From Spodoptera frugiperda (taxonomy: Eukaryota > Arthropoda > Insecta > Lepidoptera > Noctuidae), in the NCBI RefSeq assembly GCF_023101765.2, contig NC_064233.1, positions 124,001 to 188,000 of the forward strand: DNA of 64,000 bases, written 5' to 3'. Made by a program: the position numbers and the translations under genes. Below the pieces are notes generated by a model. That model worked only from the letters and a program-made list of their open reading frames with translations, ran no database searches and had not been told where the DNA came from. Positions 59,601 through 64,000 of the stretch are shown here, one piece after another; position 1 is the stretch's first letter, and each line of letters begins with the position of its first letter.

Positions 59601-61922
59601 TAATAATGTGTTTGTTATGCGATCTGATTCTGAAAAAAGTGTTCTTATACAATGTAAGACCCACTTTTCACCAGTTATGTTAAGTATCATAATATTATAA
59701 GTGTGGGAAAGCCATGCTTCGGTTCGAATGGGCCGGCTCGACCGGAGTGATACCACGACCGACGCTGAAAACCGATGAGAAACAACGCTTGCGTTGTGTT
59801 TCTTTATGTGAGTGAAGTTACTGGAGACCCAATTACCTCCCTTCCTAATCTTCTAATCTTCTAATCCACGATTCCCAAACAACCCTTAAATTCCTAACTC
59901 CCCAAAGGCTGGCCACGCACTTGTAGCGTCTCTGGTATTTCGGGTGTCCATGGGCGGCAGCAATTGCCAGTACGCGGTCTCCACTTGAGAACCTTTCTGC
60001 CCCAGCGGCCATCGGTTCTTTACGCTATGAGCCCTACCCACTGTCACTACAGCTTGCTAATCTGCTGGGCTATCGGGGACTTATGTTCAAAGAAGAATTT
60101 GAAGATAAAGTGACTTACTGCAAACGCGATTCGTCCGGACACATGGATGAGACGGTGGTCTCGAAGTGTCTCAGTTTCCTGTTGAACTGGATGCCATCTT
60201 CTCCTGGGGAGAACTGTTCTAGCTGTGAATAAAGAACAGCAAATTATTAGCAATTTGTTAAAGAATAATAATAATTTGGGTGTAGGGTCTATATTGTACA
60301 GGGGCACTATGTGCCATAATGTGCACCTCTGCCTACCCTTTCGGGGATAAGGTGTGACGATAAACAAATACTATAGGGTTGGCGCGCGCGGTGGCCGTAG
60401 CGGGTCACAAATTGTTGTTCCGGGTCTGGGTATCATGTGTATGTGAACTAGTATGTTTGTAAACTAACCCACGACACAGGAGAAAGTCCTAATGTGGAGC
60501 AATGTTTAAATAAAAATATGTTGAAGTTATTATGGAGTTTCTTGCGCGTTCTTTTCCATTCGAAGCTACACTTTGGAATGAACACCTAGCTTCACTGACG
60601 GACAGACTGACAGACTATTTCTTTCTTTGCTGACGTTTCAAAACTACCAAAATATTAATGGTTTATTTGATTTGACTTTGACTTTTAATTTTGTTGAATG
60701 ATTTCCTTCGATTACACCATAATTTTCAACAAAGAAGTCGATGTTAAAATAATTTAGAGAAAAATAATACCAAAATAAGCTTGACACTCCCTCACGTCTC
60801 GCCCAAGGCGGGAGAAGTCATTGGATGATTTACTCCCTTAAAAACCCCTATTAACCCCTTGTCTGTCGGTATATAAGACACAATAGAAAACACATTGTGT
60901 CTCGCGTAGATCTGCGTTCCGACAGACAACGGGTTAATGAAAATAAAATACTAATATTACATACCAAAGTCAGCAAAGGGACGTATTGTTCGTCGACCCG
61001 GAGCAAGTCTTTCAGAGTGGAGTCCTCCTCGCCCGGGGACTCGGGCTCCGGTAATTCTGGTGTTTCTGCTCTCTCAGGTAGCTCTACGGACTCTCTCTCG
61101 GGTTCTCTTTTAACTTCCATTCTTGCTGGGTCTGGAAGAAGATTGAAATATGATTATAGGGTTAAAGATAGGGTTTAAGTGCGACTGTAGTGTGGTAGGT
61201 CGATAAATTATTCTACTGGTTTTGGGTAAAGTTCCCTAAGAAAAGGAGGATCCTTCGACCAGACTAGGTGATCGTGGCTGGTGGACTTTCTGCCTGACTG
61301 TTGTTCGTTGGGATTTTCTATCCATATTTATTTGCTTGTAAACTTCATATGTGCGATTTAGTATTTATGACGACATCCGTTGATTAGCTGGTCGATCGTC
61401 TATGTGAGAGTTCTGTTATGTGTCGCCACAAGATAACTGTCCGCGTTGTAGCATTTGACGAATGCATGCATCCTTCATAAACAATAGGCGGCCTACAAAT
61501 GATAAATGCTTGCATCTTGCTTAAAAACAATGAAAACTGTCTACAAAGCCGCAAAGTTAAATTTGCCTACCGTTTTTGATGAATGCATGCAAATCACGCA
61601 ACGTGGACAGTAGGTCGTAGTCAACGCATTTATTACGATTAAACCATACACAGATGCTTTTGGAACGTATAAACATATAAACAGAAAGATTGACTGACTG
61701 TTGATGACGATGTAATTTTCTTTACTTTGACGCATGTGAGATTCTGTAGGATATGAAAAAAACTGAGGAACCCAGTTCCCCCAACTCACCTGTAGACCGA
61801 GGACTCAGTTCAGCCAGTGTTCTAGCGGCGGCGTCGGACTCCGGGTCTCGATCGTCGCCGGGACGCTGCTCCCGCAAATGGTGGCGGCCGGTGTACCCTC
61901 TCCCGCGGCCAACACTCGACAT
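56631..61922 (-). CDS. MIF4G-like protein, single-copy paralogue of the array (six exons)
   Basis: Exons on the minus strand: 61922-61790, 61131-60965, 60222-60119, 59538-59387, 58745-58555 and 57764-56631, encoding 626 residues. Exons 3, 4 and 5 are exactly as long as in the array copies, and all phases match. Exon 4 agrees with the array at 40 of 50 residues. Exon 1 is unlike the array: it encodes MSSVGRGRGYTGRHH and is RG- and charge-rich. The MIF4G-like helices span ~87-313. The tail has RYDLNSWRQ at 404-412, an Asn/Gln/Tyr/Pro-rich middle, a basic-acidic Arg/Lys/Glu/Asp stretch, and ends KYWDHDDRCDKDYNS. RG and basic stretches suggest RNA binding; role in translation or mRNA control is inferred. 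Introns (0.58-0.79 kb) hold SINEs and a MITE. This is probably the ancestral gene. Confidence 0.83.
58078..58478. mobile_element. MITE in intron 5 of the minus-strand paralogue
   Basis: Inverted ends 'cttatac..ggtgactggtg' run on through 'agataccttc' at both sides, about 401 bp apart. The interior has no frame. It is absent from the short intron 5 of the array copies. Confidence 0.75.
59712..59970 (-). mobile_element. Part of the ~530-bp repeat in intron 3
   Basis: It contains 'ccggctcgaccggagtgata', 'aacaacgcttgcgttgtg' and 'gcgtctctggtatttcggg', matching the middle and 5' part of the element at 63430-63955. Confidence 0.7.
60376..60525 (+). mobile_element. Internally deleted tRNA-derived SINE in intron 2
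   Basis: The head 'gttggcgcgcgcggtggccg' joins directly to the body ('gtcacaaattgttg ... cacgacacaggagaaa'), so most of the tRNA-like box region is missing. Confidence 0.7.
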
Positions 61923-61958
61923 TATAACTAGCTGGAATTGGAAAAGATGGGAATTAAT

Positions 61959-62165
61959 GTGAGTTGGGGGAGTAAGGTGCTATGTGAGTTTATGTGAGTT
62001 ATGAGGATGAGATGTGAATGTGATGTGAGTTGGGGGAGTATGGCTATGTGATTTTATGTGAGTTATGAGGATGAGATGTGAATGTGATGTGAGTTGGGGG
62101 AGTAAGGCTATGTGAGTTTATGTGAGTTATGGGGATGAGATGTGAATGTGATGTGAGTTGGGGGT
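61959..62165. repeat. Minisatellite upstream of the minus-strand paralogue (64-66 bp units)
   Basis: 'gtgagttgggggagta' recurs at 61959, 62025, 62089 and (partly) 62153, separated by 'tgtgagttatgaggatgag' and 'tgtgaatgtgat'. It begins 37 bp upstream of the paralogue's ATG, so it occupies the promoter or 5' UTR region. Confidence 0.9.
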
Positions 62166-62251
62166 CTTGGCGTGAGTTTGATGTGAGATGAAGTGAAAGT
62201 GTGTGTATGTTTTAGCTGTGTAGTTTTTAGTGCTGAGATGACGTCTGAGGG

Positions 62252-63070
62252 TGCTTTGCCACCAGAGATGTATGTTACGTTAATAGCATATTCATTGGTA
62301 CATACACTTAGCATAGTACTGATGAAAACAGACTCAGCTAAGCTAGGTTTTGTAGGGTTCCGTAGCCAAATGGCAAAAAACGGAACCCTTATAGATTCGT
62401 CATGTCTGTCTGTCCGTCCGTCCGTCCGTATGTCACAGCCATTTATTTCCGAAACTGTTAGGCCTACATAGTTGAAACTTTGTAAGTTGATGTATTTCGG
62501 TAACCGCTATTCGAATTTTGAATAAAAATTAATAAATTTAAAAATTAAATGGGGGCACTCCATACATGGAATTGATTCAAGTTATTTTTTTCATCTAACA
62601 TATCCGTGATGGGTGTGTGTCTATGAATAGGTCTTTAAAAAAGACATTAAGGTTTCTAAAACCATTTTTCGTCAAAATCAACCGTTTGAAAGTTAGACGC
62701 TTCCAAAGTGAAAAAATGAGTGTCCCCCCCCCTCTAACTTTTAAAATAAGAGAGTGAGAAAACTAAAAAAAATATATGCTGTAGATTTCAATGGAAACTA
62801 ACAACGAAAATTGGTTTGAACCAGATATCATTATTAGTTTTTAAGAAATAAAACATTTTCAAAAACCGCAAATATAACTTTGTCGTTCATACAAACACTA
62901 TGTAAAACCAAGTTATTTTATAACTTTTATATTATGTCATCTACTTGCTGTTACGGAACCCTTCATGGGCGAGTCCGACTCGCACTTGGCCGGTTTTTTT
63001 ATGTGGAAAGATGCGTGCTATCGATACATCACATACTCGAGCAGACCATATACCTATGTGTAGTTTTCGC
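62252..63070. mobile_element. Palindromic MITE (second copy) split by another element
   Basis: The left part (62252-62350) and right part (63000-63070) match the intact copy at 48554-48847. The right inverted end is decayed or missing. The interruption is the 0.65-kb element at 62351-62999. Confidence 0.75.
62351..62999 (+). mobile_element. 0.65-kb widespread lepidopteran element nested in the MITE
   Basis: It begins 'tagggttccgtagccaaatg' and continues with 'cggaacccttatagattcgt' and a (tccg)n run. It ends 'gagtccgactcgcacttggc' plus 'cggttttttt'. The 5' end contains an inverted pair gggttccgt/acggaaccc. Elements with these ends are common in moth genomes. I do not assign a class. Confidence 0.8.
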
Positions 63071-63429
63071 TTTTATATCGCTCGGATTTTATTTTAACAT
63101 TTGGTTGACGCCTAAAACAAATTCCGGAACGCGCTATCAGACGTAACCACATCGATTTCCGATACCTTAAACATGACATTGTATGTTTAACCGACTTTAA
63201 AACAAAGAGTAATTAGTCACGTGTAATTTATTATACTAATAACGGTCCTAGCAACAAGCATTCGATAAATGAATCACTGCGCAATAAAAACAAAGCACGT
63301 GGTTACAATGTAATTAACGTAATCTTAGTATAGTAATTATTTAATTAAAAATAAAAATATCCATAATATGCTAGCTACACTGGCGCGGTTTTACATGCTC
63401 TGCTAGGCTCCAATGTGTCGTAGCGTAAT

Positions 63430-63955
63430 GTTTTATAGCCTTTTTGCGGGGGGAAAATCATCCAATGACTTCTTTCGTCTTAGGCGAGGCGAGAGGGAGT
63501 GTCAGACTCTTACTGACTAAAAACCACCCCGTTCCTACTCCTGCTTTTCGAACCGGAGCCCCGGTAAACCCGCTAGGTAGTCCGCAGCTCCAGATCAGGC
63601 ATCAGCCCTACTGGGCCCTATCTGTGGTGGTCTGATGGCTCTTTGAGGCGTGCGCGTCTGGTTCTGGTCGGACGGCGAGTCGACCCATTGCCGGCTCGAC
63701 CGGAGTGATACAACGGCCTCAGAAAACCAACGTAAAACAACGCTTGCGTTGTGTGAGTGCGGTTATCGGAAGCCCAATTATCCCCTTCCTATTCTTCCAA
63801 ATCCAAACAATAGCCCTTAAATTCCTAACCCCGAAAAGGCCGGCAACGCACTTGTAACGCCTCTGGTGTTTCGAGTGTCTATGGGCGGCGGCGATTGCTT
63901 ACAATTAGGTGATCCGTCTGCTCGTTTACCGACTTATAGATACCATAACAAAAAA
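63430..63955 (-). mobile_element. ~530-bp noctuid-type repeat, nearly complete
   Basis: On the minus strand it runs from 'gtaaacgagcagacggatca' (63930) through 'gcgttgccggccttttcggg', 'ccggtcgagccggcaatggg' and 'ggagctgcggactaccta' to 'ggatgattttccccccgc' (63440). It joins pieces that occur separately at 40050, 41766, 46950, 51010 and 59712, showing that they belong to one family. No coding frame. Confidence 0.75.
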
Positions 63956-64000
63956 TAAAGCGACACGGGAGATAATTAAATACGACTAGAAGAACGTTAA

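Overview
The window looks like nuclear DNA of a moth (Lepidoptera, most likely a noctuid). Genes have short introns with GT..AG borders, and the spacers are AT-rich and packed with several short mobile-element families: tRNA-derived SINEs, a roughly 530-bp repeat typical of noctuids, TIR MITEs, and LINE tails of the type that read 'ccactgctgaacataggcct'. No bacterial operon, phage or CRISPR structure is present. The order-level call is inferred from repeat type and protein similarity, not from a search.

Positions 1 to about 38,950 hold a head-to-tail array of seven copies of one six-exon gene, all on the + strand, with a period of about 4.58 kb (units start at <1, 8821, 13401, 17942, 23740, 28322 and 32906). 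Each unit contains a decayed jockey-type reverse transcriptase fragment, a second LINE tail remnant, the gene, and a 3' flank with paired 'ctacGgcgtag' palindromes. All seven gene copies splice in frame. Copies 1, 2, 3, 5 and 6 encode nearly identical 484-residue proteins. Copy 4 (442 residues) and copy 7 (504 residues) have different C-terminal tails. The protein carries an alpha-helical domain that I read as MIF4G-like (MIF4GD/CTIF/PAIP1 type, mRNA-binding translation factors), followed by a disordered tail with the short motifs RYDLNSWRQ and KYWGHDDRC. The first two units are separated by a 4,288-bp TA-flanked insertion that encodes an apparently intact DD41D Tc1/mariner-like transposase and contains a nested hAT MITE.

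Positions 39,000 to 56,600 are mostly spacer DNA with many small elements, plus one gene at 41,076-42,396 (+). That gene is an SPF30/SMNDC1-like splicing factor whose exons join in frame but leave out the Tudor domain.

Positions 61,922 to 56,631 (minus strand) hold a single diverged paralogue of the array gene. It has the same six-exon structure: exons 3, 4 and 5 have identical lengths (104, 152 and 191 nt). Its introns are much longer, its first exon is RG-rich and different, and its tail is longer (626 residues). It is the likely parent or sister of the array and faces it tail to tail, with the SPF30-like gene between them.

The main biological story is recent amplification and homogenisation of a MIF4G-like gene. 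The array proteins lost the RG-rich N-terminus, keep a nearly invariant helical domain, and vary in the tail. Decayed LINE copies sit at the unit junctions and could have served as recombination substrates.
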